DNA of 64,000 nt from Chamaecyparis obtusa (Eukaryota; Streptophyta; Pinopsida; Cupressales; Cupressaceae), in contig BSBK01006353.1 in NCBI GenBank assembly GCA_027943335.1, positions 178,713 to 242,712 of the forward strand, given 5' to 3'. The position numbers and the translations under genes are program-made. The notes under the pieces were generated by a model. That model saw only the letters and a list, made by a program, of their open reading frames with translations, did not search any database and was not told the origin of the DNA. This document shows positions 1 through 11,416 of this stretch, piece by piece (position 1 is the stretch's first letter; each line of letters opens with the position of its first letter).

Positions 1-838
1 GTTAAATCAAGATGATCTGGGCTATTCTTCCCCCTTTTTCCAAAGCACAAATTCATTGACTATGTCCCTCCAAAAATATATGTAACAAGCCACTATGAGA
101 TGAGATGGAAAGCTTAGCTTATCACATGGTAATGTTTATGTTGTCCTCCTTTATCCACTCTAGAATATTGAAAGTGGGACAACTAATCTTAGAAGAAACC
201 TTTATAAAAATAGAGTCCACCTTAGCTTGCTGAGATGTTTGAGGCTAATCTTGTCTCATGTTATATTTTCTAACAAATTGATTTTAATATGACACATAGG
301 TCTTATCTAAAGTATCTAATTGTGTATCCCCTTGAGGTAGTCGGGAAGTTGATATCCAACCAACTATAAAAGATATTACAATCTTCTCTTCTCTTCTTTT
401 TTGTTGTGTTCTAGGCCATCAAATTAGCATTTAATTGGTTTATGCCATATACATATATCTCATTCCAATTTACCAATGTAGAGTCAATGTATTTTCTCTT
501 GCTTTCCAATAGCTTGTCGACTTGATTTGAATTATTGTCCTGACGATGTTGGTCTATTTTGGACTAGTAGAGTCTAAATGAACTCTCCATCTTGATGTGC
601 ATTCTAATTGTGTGGAACATTGCATGGGTAGAACCACTCATGCTCTTGGATTAGATTATTTTGGAGTAGAAAATTTCCTTTAAAGTTTTGTCAATAGTTG
701 GATTACAAGTACATGTTTAAAATAATTGTAAGATAAAGTGTTACATGATCATGTCTAAAATGTCTCCCTATCCTTATAACTTGACACTTGTGAATAATAC
801 ATTCTTCATCATAAAAAATACTAAAAAAGTAATCAAGG
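1..838. other. Unassigned DNA left of E1
   Basis: I see no convincing open frame, LTR end or repeat here. The last five bases, caagg at 834-838, are the left target-site copy of E1. Confidence 0.5.
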
Positions 839-2350
839 TGTAAACACCTAAAAATCCTTTAGAAAATAAAGTATTTTTATTTTCTGAAAAATCCCTGATG
901 ACATCATCATTTGTTAATTATTTATTTATTTAATTAATTAATTTATTTTTATGTCATTAAATCCCTTTATCTTAATTAAAAATATTTAATTAAGAAATAC
1001 CTCCAAAAATGTTTAAATCTTATTTAAACATTATCTCCTTATTTATTAATTATTTAATTAATAAATTGACCGAAAATCCCAAAATAAATAATTAATTTAT
1101 TTTTTGCCCAAAACTTGGCCAATTTTCTTAAGACCACTAACCTCTTCCAGAATCTTCTAATCCTTCTTTAATTTCAATTAAAGGCTAATCCCCTCATTTC
1201 CTAACCCTAATCCCAACTCAAAATATTTAATTAAGATTAAATATTTAATCCTCATGTTTATTAAATTCATTTTAATATATATTCTCAAATTTAAACCATG
1301 GAAATAAATAAATCTTTATCTATTTCCTAAAATCTATATTTATCCTAAGAAAATTCTAGACTCTTCTAGAAAGTCCTAATCCTAATCCTAATCCTAATCC
1401 CCCCCCCTAATCCTGTCACATTCCCTAACCAAGGTTAGCCAACTCCTAAGCTTAACCCAAAGTCAACAAACTTCTAGAAACTTCTCTTACATGCATTAAA
1501 TGCATTTAAGGCCTCCTTATCCCTCTTACATGCATTTATCATGCATTTAAGAAGCCCCTCACCCCTTTCTTACACCCTTTGACCTTAGACACATTTCCCA
1601 AATTGTGCACATCCCTCTCATCTTTCAACCAATGCCCTTGTGACACTTGTCACAAGGAGGTGGCCCTGAACTAGCACAATCCATGTGCTCCCCTTTGAAT
1701 GAATCTTGGCCTCTCTTAAGGATTTTGATCCTGGCCACTCATTCCTCCTTCCCAAAACCTATAAATGCTCCTCATTTCCAAGAGTAAATAAAACCATTCA
1801 CCTTTTATTTCAAGCAATGTTATAATGCTAGAATAGCTCTAAATCATTTAGCTTTCATACTAATTGTTAGTCTTTCATCATTTTCAAGCTTTCTTAAAAA
1901 CACATCTTAGCATAGATTTAATGAATTAACATAGTTTATTTCATTGTTTTGCATGAGCATAGCATCATATCACATCTCTATTTGGTCTAAAATCAATCTT
2001 AGCATAAACATCATGTAGCTTAAATCTTCATTTCAACATCATTTGGATCCTTGAGGCCTTAGGGGAAAATCAGGTGTTCTATACCTATTTTGTGCCATTT
2101 ATGGGGTTTTCATGGATCTCAATCCATCCTAAAATACATAAGGAACATGCTCCATGCACTTAGAGAGCACACCCACATCCCCTTAAGCAAGAGCAAATCA
2201 AACAGTGCTTGGGTGCACCTGTTTTAGCTCAATTTGAGGTGGCTTAGTTTAGAGTTTTCTTGTTTTGAATTGATTTCATGTTAGGCTAAAATCTAATCTT
2301 TGTTTGGCTTGAGTCTTTCAAAACAGGTATCCTCGAAAGCCTTGTCCACA
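839..2350 (+). repeat. E1 5' LTR
   Basis: 1512-bp LTR starting TGTAAACACC and ending GTCCACA. It is AT-rich with many ttaattaa blocks in the first 450 bp. A CCTAAT microsatellite and C-run lie near 1374-1413 and a TATA-like box at 1760. It matches 9656-11158 base for base over long stretches. The clearest length difference is the CCTAAT repeat number. Confidence 0.93.
1760..1766 (+). promoter_or_regulatory. Putative TATA box of E1 5' LTR
   Basis: TATAAAT in the context ccTATAAATgctcc, about 590 bp before the LTR end. The same box is kept in the 3' LTR at 10567-10573. This position fits a U3/R boundary; no transcript evidence is available. Confidence 0.5.
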
Positions 2351-2353
2351 TTC

Positions 2354-2371
2354 TGGCATGCCCAGTGGGAC
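2354..2371 (+). other. E1 primer binding site
   Basis: TGGCATGCCCAGTGGGAC begins 3 bases after the LTR end. TGG would pair with a tRNA 3' CCA. It differs at only a few bases from the E8 site (TGGTATGCCTGGTGGGAC), which suggests the same or a closely related tRNA primer. Confidence 0.7.
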
Positions 2372-2454
2372 CCAAACCCACAAATCAACTTGATTAGATC
2401 ATACTTTGTACTCTCATATTTGCCATTTTTCATGAATAATTTGCAGGAAACAGA

Positions 2455-3170
2455 TGAAATGTCACCTACACATAGTTCAGTCATGCCTAAACACAGTTCA
2501 GTCACACCTATGAAGAATCTGATGACGCCTACAAGCTCTGTATCGATGCCTATTTTCTAAAGATTTTCTGTGCTTGATAACTTCTATTCTGTCTAAACTT
2601 CTTTTCTGTCGCCTGCAACAGAAATAATCACGCCTATGAGATAAACATTCACACGTCCATGTATAGAATTCTTGCCTATAATCATTTCATTTTCACTTGT
2701 ATCCATTCCATTATCGCCTATCAGCATTCTGTTATCGCCTGTAAAAATTTCATTGCCGCCTACACCTGTTTGAGTGTCGCTTAGGCATTTTTTACTGTCG
2801 CCTGTGCACGTTTTACTACCACTTTTGCACATTTGACTGTTGCTTATGATTATTTTTGCTGTCGCTTATGCACATTTCATTGTCACCTATGCACAATTAA
2901 GTGTCGCCTTTGAATATTTAAGTGTCGCCTATACCTGATTAAGTGTCGCCTGTGAACATTTGCCTATCGCCTGTACACAACTTTCTGTCACCTATGAAAT
3001 TTTTTGTTGTCGCCTTGGCATATTTTGTTGTCACCTGGAATCATTTCTCTATCACTTGCATAGATTTCTCTGTCGCCTGTAATCATTCCGCTGTCGCCTG
3101 AGAGTTTTTCGGTGTCGCATGTGCATTTTCCAGCATTGCGTATTAGCTAGACAGTGTCGCTGTCAACTGT
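2455..3170 (+). repeat. Degenerate tandem array with TGTCGCCTGTG units in E1
   Basis: About two dozen degenerate units of roughly 24-30 bp follow each other, with the core (c)tgtcgcctgtg/atgnacattt. Typical copies lie near 2790, 2880, 2910, 2945 and 3060. Variants TGTCACC and TGTCGCT look like point decay of the CpG core. The unit length drifts, so no long frame is maintained. The array sits in the leader just after the PBS, where packaging or dimerisation signals usually lie. That role is inference only. Confidence 0.8.
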
Positions 3171-3559
3171 GTTTTTGCCTTAATTTTTCTTAGATTCATA
3201 AAAAGCAAAGGCCAAACAAATCTTGAATGAAACTAAGGAAAAGAACTTAGGTCCTAAGAGTCATTATCATTTTGAAAATCAACACAATCTTGAATGATCT
3301 AAATTGGAAAGAACAAGCATCTCTATTCCCTCTTCAATTCAAGCAAAGCACAAATTCAATCTTGAATGCCTTAAGGACAAAACAAAGCACTTCAAAGTTC
3401 TAAATCAACACGATAATTCAATCTTGAATGCCCAAGTCAAAGCAACTGCAAATGCTCGAAAGTCTTTTGGAAAAAGAACAACTCAAAATCTAAACACTTG
3501 TGTCTTTAGTTATTCAAATTCAAACATCACTTAATCAATTTGGAAGAAAGAACAAACTT

Positions 3560-4100
3560 GCTTGATGTGCATTTAGGAGTTTTTCAAAATTCTTGCAAAA
3601 TCCTGTTAAAGTAAGCAACGTAGAACATTTTGGACTCAAACAAGTTCACTTGTTCTACTTTTAGCGAGGCCTGTCCAGGGAGAAAAGTGCTTCCTCCTCG
3701 GAGAACGACCTCAACTGGTATCCCCCCCAACGGTATATAAATAAAGTGAAGGCAAAAAGTACTCACTTATATCTCCTAATCCACAGACATTTTGTGCCAA
3801 ATGCAAATGTCTGGGTATAGGTAAATATTCCTCCCCCAGCGTTGTTGGCTAGGCTCTTGAGTGAGTCACAGGCGGTCAGCATAACTGGGTATGGAGACTC
3901 CATGGAACTATTAAAAACTTGACAAAATAGAGGCTACCCTATCTACATCTGAAAGTATCAAAATCCTTGTGCAAGGACTGATTCCAAGGGGTTTACCGGG
4001 TCACCTCAAGATTACTCACCATTTGTATTCCCTTCTAGGGGGTACCAAGCTGTGGGCAAGCAATTTTGATACTCACCTTCCTTAGGTAGATCTGTTTGAA
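3560..4100 (+). other. E1 leader region without coding capacity
   Basis: This mixed-composition stretch is less skewed than its surroundings. It contains ggtatataaataaag near 3732 and several short G/C-rich blocks such as ctaggggGtacc near 4036. No frame longer than about 60 codons is plausible. It may be 5' untranslated leader of the ancestral element; I see no specific function. Confidence 0.35.
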
Positions 4101-4603
4101 ATGCTTGACAGTCAATACTCCATGAAAACATTGTTGGAACATAAACGTTTCAAAGCTTTATCAGAGTCAGTTATCTTGTTTGTATCTCACAAGGTTGCTT
4201 TGTCCCTTGTGGAGATTGCTTTTCCAAAAATCTTGTTGAAATCTATCCTTTGCCATTGGAAAAACATCAAACTGATCTACAACTTGGTTCAAAGATACTC
4301 AGAAAAGCCATGTCAATCCAAATCCTCCCAAAATCCAGAAAATGTCCAAGCTTTCAAAATCTCAAATCATGGTCTTCCAGTCATATTCAATCCAGTCTTG
4401 TCATCCTTTCCTCCTATCCTAGGTTAGAAAAGTCATCTTGGTCATCCCCCATCCCCTTGTCTATCTTCCTCTAAAGTTAGTTTTTCTTCCAAACTTGAGT
4501 CAAATCCAATCCTAGTCTGACCCTGTCAGTCATTCCAATCTAAGTCTTAGTCTTCCAATCCATCTTCATCCTTCATTCCTATCCAACTCATCCACAAGTC
4601 AGC

Positions 4604-4792
4604 ATGTCTCAAAACTATTATGATGAGTTTGGTTATTATGTCTCTCCCCTCAATCCATCCTATCCCAAAGATGATGAAAGCCTTGTAGATCACGATGCGT
4701 ATTTTGAAATCTTAGCAAGTTTTCTCCAAACATCCCCAGCATCCAATCATTCCTCCAAAATATCCTATCATGCCTTCACACTTATCCACTAG
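4604..4792 (+). pseudogene. Short acidic/Tyr-rich frame, possible start of an E1 structural ORF
   Basis: The 62-codon frame starts MSQNYYDEFGYYVSPL and continues with an acidic segment (KDDESLVDHDAYFEIL) before dissolving into the Ser/Pro-rich background. Its composition differs from the surrounding C/T-skewed DNA, so it may be a genuine N-terminal remnant of the element's own protein. It lacks a zinc knuckle or a recognisable Retrotrans_gag segment. I do not assign a function; a chance frame is also possible. Confidence 0.3.
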
Positions 4793-5997
4793 CACTCCCT
4801 TTCATGTCCTTGGCAAGGAAAATCTATTATCTTATCCATCCACACCTTATCCCTATCTTAAACCTACACATCCTCCATATGCATCCTTCATACCTCCATC
4901 TCCTACTATGGTCATATCCCAATCACCATCATCCCATAGAAACACTTCACGCTACTTCCCTTATCTAAAGAATCCATCCACTCATCCTCCAAATCTTTCT
5001 CAAAACCAACAACCAAGTCTTCCAATCCTTTTCCCCAATCCACTATCCTATCTCAATCACCATCTTCTATTCCAAACCATATTTCAAAAAATCCCTCCCA
5101 CAAGCAAAGTGCATCCTTCAAACCACTTCATATCTCACACCTCGATCCATCACCTCTACCTCTTTAGCACCATCATCCCCTCAGAAAATTCAAAATCTTC
5201 CACCCCACCTTCATGTGAGGACCATATAAGCCCCCCATCTTCTACACATTCTAATCCTTCACCTCCTCCAATCCGAAAGTCTCAAGGAGTTTCACAAAGA
5301 AGCCAACAACAAATCCCACTCCTAGAGTTGAAGAGCCAAGCCATCTCAACACTTCATGTGAAGCCATCATTGATGAGGCCCATCCATCGCTCCCATCTAT
5401 CATTTATCTTCCATACATTGATCCTCTTCCGTCTCCTAGCATCATTAAGGCCCTTCCATCTGAAGTCTCCATCCAATCACAACCAACATTACCTCCTCCT
5501 AGTATTATCCAAAGCATATCTAATGAGCCCCATGAGTTCACCCTTCTTCCTACCATCACAGCTATAGAATCTTCCATCCTTTCATCCATACCATCTAAAG
5601 AGTTCTTCCTTCTTCCAGACATCACAGCTACAAAATCTCCCACCCTTCCATCCACCCCATCTAAAGAGTCCATCCATGCATCCCCTAGCATTCTATCCAC
5701 ACAAATCCTACCATGTCAAGATCTTGTCCAAAAGCATGTTGAAATACTCATAGAAGAAAATCAAGATCCAATCCCTTCACTTCCCCCATCACATGTTCTA
5801 TTGCTTCCATCACCCCCAATCCAAAATCCTACAATCCCAATTCCTCAATCCAAGATCCTATCACCCCAGTTTCTCCAGCTAAAGATTCATTACTATCCCC
5901 CAATCCCAATCAAAATCCCATCATCCCATCCTCTCCTCTTGAGGATCCTCCGATCCAAACTATCCAGCTGCCAACACTCTATCCTCTTGGTCCACTT

Positions 5998-6771
5998 ATG
6001 TTTGTCAGAGGCAGCCCACTTGAAGCAGAAGCAATAAGTTCTATATCTTCCATCAGGGAACCAGAAACTGGATGTTTATCATATTCCCCAAGTCAGAAAT
6101 ATCCTTGTTTGCATAAAATGCTCAAGAAATGGAATTATCAAGGCAAAGGCCTAGGCTCTTGTGAACAAGGAAATCTGGAGCCCATTCAAGACAAGAAACA
6201 TCCAAAGTTATGTGGCATTGGTCACACATCAGAAGAAGGCACTTCCTCCAAAAATGTTGGTACAACTAAAGTTAAATTCAAGCATCCTTCCAAACCCACC
6301 ATCACATCTTCCAAGGCATACAATGTTATTCCTCCTCCTCCATCATTACAACCCAGGACAACCTATCACATTCCTACTTCATCCTCCAAATCCATTTTGG
6401 GTCCCTATGTCCCAAAATCTACTAGCACATATCCTTCACATGCTATATCCATTTTGGGACCTTACATTCAAAAATATGATCCCCCATCTTATCCTACTCA
6501 GTCCTTCATCCAAAATCCAAGCATCCCTAGTCGGGATCAACAAAGGCACATGCCCACATATCCTATCTACCAATCTCCCTCCATCTCTCCATCCATATTT
6601 CCTCCATCCCGCACATCTCCTCATATTCACTCTGATGCTCCCCACAATTTGGATGCCATATCCAAGATGCATAAAGGGAAATATCCACAAAAAGCCAAAG
6701 ATTGTCATGTCCAGCCTAAACGACATGGTCAACCAAAGCAAAATCCAATCAAGCGATCCAATGCATCCTAA
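5998..6771 (+). pseudogene. Degenerate G-patch-containing ORF in E1
   Basis: The 257-codon frame contains around residues 38-63 the string KMLKKWNYQGKGLG followed by EQGNLEPI (nt 6109-6186). This resembles the G-patch motif, a glycine-rich RNA-binding module that some plant Ty3-type retrotransposons carry near their protease. The usual aromatic, GKGLG and downstream E-P-I positions are visible, but the conserved M-G before the tyrosine reads W-N. After residue 80 the protein becomes Ser/Pro-rich with a repeated SILGPY element (residues about 122 and 142) and a basic end (QPKRHGQPKQ). Protease D-S/T-G and RT motifs are absent. I infer a remnant of an ancestral gag-pol region kept inside a non-autonomous element. 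Confidence 0.55.
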
Positions 6772-6898
6772 TGGCTGCAAAGGCCCAACAAAGTACAAGA
6801 AAAATCCACTACATGGCCACAAAGGCCCAACAAAGAAAAAGCAAAATTTGATGCATACCAATGGCCACAAAGGCCCACCAAAGCTAAAACAAAAATGA
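6771..6898 (+). repeat. Short tandem repeat encoding GHKGPTKKK-like units
   Basis: Three copies of atggccacaaaggcccaacaa, spaced about 45-65 bp, occur at roughly 6771, 6821 and 6870. In the frame ending at 6898 they read NGCKGPTKYKK, HGHKGPTKKK and NGHKGPPKLK, a strongly basic repeat. This frame differs from that of the upstream G-patch frame. It could be the basic tail of a nucleic-acid-binding protein joined by a frameshift, or a simple DNA repeat. Confidence 0.5.
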
Positions 6899-7227
6899 TG
6901 TGGATCCCAAAGCAAAAAGATGTAATGCATCTAAAAGAAATATCCATAATGACATCCAAAGTTGCTAATACCCCAGCTACTCAGTCTTCTCCTCCATCTT
7001 CTCAATCTATTTTGGGTCCCAAAGATCCGAAATCTCCTAGCATAAATCCTCCATCATATCTACCTATATCTTCTGAAACCCCTCCACTTCATTCATCTTC
7101 CTCGCAACATGTGCCAATGTTGATCCTAACAATATCCCCCTATCACGATCACTTTCCATCTTTTCATCCAAACACTTTATACCACCATATATCCCATCTC
7201 CCCCATCTCATCCATGCCTTTGCATAA

Positions 7228-7470
7228 TTCCTCCATCCTAACAAAGTTGTACCAACATCCAAGCACATCAGAAAGATCAGTGAAGAACGTCAGCAACAAA
7301 TTAGAAAATGTCACCAACCTGACAACACCAAATCAGAAAGTCAGCAACACATCAAAATATCAGAAGGTCAGCATCTAGTTAGTAGAAAATCAGGAAAATC
7401 CATAAAAATTGGAAAAATCAAGAGAAAAGTATCAAAAAAAGAAAAGAGAAAAACATTCATCCTATGGTGA
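7228..7470 (+). pseudogene. Basic, Gln/Lys-rich open stretch near the 3' end of E1
   Basis: An open stretch without ATG runs from a TAA at 7225 to TGA at 7468. It reads KHIRKISEERQQQIRKC and later IKRKVSKKEKRKTFIL. Charge and composition differ from the C/T-skewed flanks, and it is followed by the repeated phrase atggtgaaaacytggca (7463 and 7506). Such lysine-rich tails end the pol proteins of several plant Ty3-type elements, so this may be the last piece of the ancestral polyprotein. No catalytic motif is present. Confidence 0.35.
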
Positions 7471-9060
7471 AAACTTGGCAATTCAAGCACCTTGGACAAG
7501 TACCATGGTGAAAACCTGGCAAACAGGCGTCATGCGTAGGCCCTCCCCCCAATTCCTTTCTATAGTTGGGGGCCATTCCCTTCTTCCATCTTATCCAACA
7601 TCTCCTCCATCCCATTTGTCTCTCACCTCCTTCATCCTCCTTTGGATCTTGATGACAAAACAAAGACTACCAGGTATACATGCTTTTGGGCACCTTCTTG
7701 GCATTCATCACACACCTTTCAGCTACATATCCTCTATCCGATCCATTCATCCTAGCTTCCATCTACCTTCCTCATCCTCTTGTTGGCAGTTCTTCCATCC
7801 AATCGTACCCCATCCTAATGTCTCTGAAATACATGAAACTATCCTAAGCAAGGGGCATCTTATTCCTTGGTGACATATTCCTTGGAGACTATCTTTCATC
7901 CATCACCAGTCCATCTTGATCTTCCAACCCAAATCCTTAAGAAAATCCACCATCCAATCTTCCCAAGCATTCCTCTATCCAGATCCCTCAGCGGTTCCTC
8001 TAGCTTCCATCTTCCAATCCTCAAGCAAATCTGCCATCCAATCTCCCCAAATCTTCCTTTATCCAATCCTCAAGCATTCTTCCATCCAAATCCAAATCTT
8101 CCTCCATCCAAATCTCCTAGCAGTTCCATCATCCTCATCCTAAGCATTTCCTCCATCTTTCCATCACTTGGTATCTTCCCTTATCATTGGTATCTAGCTA
8201 TAGGCTACCTTTCAAGAAATCCAATGCTATCCATCCATATCCAACTATTGCTAGCAATCTTCCAACATCTTCCAATCCTATCCACATCCTCTAGCTATCA
8301 AACATCTAAGATCAAGCCAACCAATCCAATAACATCCTTAGTCTTGTAGCAAGCCTTGATCTCAATCCAATCATCATCGTTGGGATATGTCCTTCCCAAA
8401 ATCTGTGTCATTTCAAGACACATCCATCCGTCAGTCCGTCTTGGCTTTCCAGCCCAACTAGGGCATCATCTTGCATATCTTTGGAGTTTTTTAGCTTCAT
8501 CCCCAGGTTCTTTGTACATCCTAATCCTGAGTCTTGTACCATAGCGTCAATCGTGTCTCCACCTCAGCTCATTTGTACATATGTGTCTTTAGGTCCCATC
8601 CTTTGTGTCAGTCAGCCCTTGTCACTGTCTTGTTGTACATATCCCTTGTTAGTCCTGCATCAATAGTATTTGATCAGACATCTTGTCCTACCCAGCCTCG
8701 CACTTCAGCAACATCAATTATCGACTATTCTTGATCACATCAATTATTCTTTGACTTCATCATTTGCCAATGAACAACAACACTCATTCTCCCATCAATC
8801 AGCGGGTCCTTGAGGATGTATCCTTCCTCCTGTTAGCTCCAATCTTCCACCAATCACACTCGGTCCATGTCGATGCATCCTTCCACACGTTCAGACCAAT
8901 CTTCCCACCATCAATCCAATCCATCACATCAAATCTCTCTCCTTGGCAAAGGATGTCTTTTTGGAGTTATCATTTTGGTCTTGGATCTTGTCCTTTGGAT
9001 TTTGTTAATCTTTTACAGCTTCTCATTGTTCTCTACTCAAAGTCACCATGATCCTTTATA

Positions 9061-9641
9061 TCATGGTGCGCTGCAAATGAGGATAATCTGGGGCAAGGTA
9101 TTTTGATCTTTTGCTTCTGTCTGTGAGTCAGTCGTGTGTTTGTGGTTTCTTCAGCATTGTTTCCACCATGCCTCCTTTGGGATTCATGCATGATGCTAGG
9201 GCAACCCTGCATGTCTTTTTAGCGTTAGTCCTATGCAACACTGGTGACAAGGCCTCGTGATCCCAATATCCTTGGCAGGTCTCTAGCATTGCTATATTAA
9301 ACTAGGTTGTGCTCTCCACATTTTCACTTGGAGCTTCCCCCAATCCCCTGCATCTTGCATCATATAGATTAATCTTGCATCTTGCATCTCTCATATAGCT
9401 ACATCCTGCATTTTGCATTCCATCTCATCTTGCATTCACCCATCTTTGCTCTTGGGAGTTTGGTTATTTATCTCCCCTTCTTCCTAGGTCCTTCTTTCTT
9501 TGTTTCCTTTCGAGAAAATTTCAAAACGTTTACTCCTTGCGTTATTTTCTCAAGGGGGCACAACCCCTCATGCCTCTAAATTCTAGCCTTGGGCATCTTA
9601 TTTTCTTGTCTTTGACACCATGCCACTTGCAGCATCGCATC
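9061..9641 (+). other. E1 3' untranslated region
   Basis: Non-coding stretch between the pyrimidine-rich domain and the purine tract, with short repeats of catcttgcat (9352-9440). No gene seen. Confidence 0.5.
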
Positions 9642-9655
9642 AAAGAGGGGCAAAA
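9642..9655 (+). other. E1 polypurine tract
   Basis: AAAGAGGGGCAAAA lies directly before the TG of the 3' LTR, the position where the plus-strand primer of reverse transcription sits. Confidence 0.8.
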
Positions 9656-11158
9656 TGTAGACACCTAAAAATTCTTTAGAAAATAAAGTATTTTTATTTT
9701 TTGAAAAATCTCTGATGACATCATCATTTGTTAATTAATTAATTATTTAATTAATTAATTTATTTTTATGTCATTAAATCCCTTTATCTTAATTAAAAAT
9801 ATTTAATTAAGAAATCCCTCCCAAAAATGTTTAAATCTTATTTAAACATTATCTCCTTATTTATTAATTATTTAATTAATAAATTGACCAAAAATCTCAA
9901 AATAAATAATTAATTTATTTTTTGCCCAAAACTTGGCCAATTTCCTTAAGACCACTAACCTCTTCCAGAATCTTCTAATCTTTCTTTAATTTCGATTAAA
10001 GGCTAATCCCCTCATTTCCTAACCCTAATCCCAACTCAAAATATTTAATTAAGATTAAATATTTAATCCTCATGTTTATTAAATTTATTTTAATAAATAT
10101 TCTCAAACCTAAACCATGGAAATAAATAAATCTTTATCTATTTCCTAAAATCCATATTTATCCTAAGAAAATTCTAGACTCTTCTAAAAAGTCCTAATCC
10201 TAATCCCCCCCCCTAATCCTGTCACATTCCCTAACCAAGGTTAGCCAACTCCTAAGCTTAACCCAAAGTCAACAAACTTCTAGAAACTTCTCTTACATGC
10301 ATTAAATGCATTTAAGGCCTCCTTATCCCTCTTACATGCATTTACCATGCATTTAAGAAGCCCCTCACCCCTTTCTTACACCCTTTGACCTTAAGCACAT
10401 TTTCCAAATTGTGCACATCCCTCCCATCTTTCAACCCAATGCCCTTGTGACACTTGTCACAAGGAGGTGGCCCTGAACTAGCACAATCCATGTGCTCCCC
10501 TTTGAATGAATCTTGGCCTCTCTTAAGGATTTTGATCCTAGCCACTCATTCCTCCTTCCCAAATCTTATAAATGCTCCTCATTTCCAAGAGCAAAATAAA
10601 ACCATTCACCTTTTATTTTAAGCAATGTTATAATGCTAGAATAGCTCTAAATCATTTAGCTTTCATACTAATTGTTAGTCTTTCATCATTTTCAAGCTTT
10701 CTTAAAAACACATCTTAGCATAGATTTAATGGATTAACATAGTTTATTTCATTGTTTTGCATGAGCATAGCATCATATCACATCTCTATTTGGTCTAAAA
10801 TCAATCTTAGCATAAACATCATGTAGCTTAAATCTTCATTTCAGCATCATTTGGATCCTTGAGGCCTTAGGGGCAAATCAGGTGTTCTATACCTATTTTG
10901 TGCCATTTATGAGGTTTTCATGGATCTCAATCCGTCCTAAAATACATAAGGAACATGCTCCATGCACTTAGAGAGCACACCCACATCCCCTTAAGCAAGA
11001 GCAAATCAAACAGTGCTTGGGTGCACCTTTTTTAGCTCAATTTGAGGTGGCTTAGTTTAGAGTTTCCTTGTTTTGAATTGATTTCATGTTAGGCTAAAAT
11101 CTAATCTTTGTTTGGCTTGAGTCTTTCAAAACAGGTATCCTCAAAAGCCTTGTCCACA
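9656..11158 (+). repeat. E1 3' LTR
   Basis: 1503-bp LTR starting TGTAGACACC and ending GTCCACA, paired with 839-2350. It is followed by aaagg, the right target-site copy. Confidence 0.93.
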
Positions 11159-11218
11159 AAAGGATTTTTGACACTTTTAATTTGATAAGTAAGAGATATT
11201 CTCCTCAACGAGTCAAAT

Positions 11219-11416
11219 TGTGATATTGCTATCAGGATTCAACTGTGTAGTTTTTTGAGTCAAACTCATTGTAGGGCATCACCTAGATGCAATGTGTACT
11301 AAGAGTTTCTTTCATTATCATGAGAGATGAGTTCTTGTGATCCACTACTCGTAAAATATGGGTCAATGAGTTTGACTAAAAAAACTACACAGTTGAATCC
11401 TTATAGCAATATCACA
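11219..11416. repeat. Foldback element / long hairpin with 53-bp arms
   Basis: The arm at 11219-11271 (tgtgatattgctatcaggat...) is the reverse complement of 11364-11416 apart from two or three positions, with a 92-bp spacer. It lies about 55 bp outside the right end of E1. It could be a small MITE or a hairpin transcript precursor; no clear target duplication was found. Confidence 0.8.

Larger units (their letters stand above)
4490..9060 (+). other. E1 pyrimidine-rich interior (TCCATCC-type skew)
   Basis: For over 4 kb the plus strand is dominated by C and T with recurring tccatcc, ccatcttcc and atcctcc words; G is scarce. Open frames translate to Ser/Pro/His/Leu-rich strings in more than one frame at once, as expected from skewed composition rather than from several genes. 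Only short pieces inside (4604-4792, 5998-6771, 6771-6898, 7228-7470) have a less trivial composition. The skew may come from drift or expansion after loss of pol function. Confidence 0.7.
839..11158 (+). mobile_element. E1: 10.3-kb non-autonomous LTR retrotransposon (LARD-like)
   Basis: Two long direct repeats (839-2350 and 9656-11158) start TGTARACACC and end CA. They are flanked by caagg (834-838) and aaagg (11159-11163), a 5-bp target-site duplication with one mismatch. A primer binding site follows the left repeat and a purine tract precedes the right one, so the element reads on the plus strand. The 7.3-kb interior has no RT, RNase H, integrase or protease that I can recognise. It holds a short tandem array, a conserved-looking leader, a very pyrimidine-rich domain, a degenerate G-patch-like frame and a basic open stretch. 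This is the layout of a large retrotransposon derivative that depends on another element's enzymes. The LTRs look very similar over their whole length, so this is probably one of the younger insertions here. Confidence 0.92.

Noticed and set aside
1370..1415. Telomere-like sequence (CCTAAT repeats)
   Set aside because: Only a few units, a different word from plant CCCTAAA, and located inside an LTR present twice.
4770..5567. 265-codon open frame rich in Ser, Pro and His
   Set aside because: It lies in the pyrimidine-skewed E1 domain, where several frames are open simultaneously; composition explains it and there is no motif.
6436..6930. 164-codon minus-strand frame with many Trp, Phe and Leu
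   Set aside because: It is the mirror image of the tandem repeat and G-patch frame on the plus strand; hydrophobic content follows from the C/T skew.
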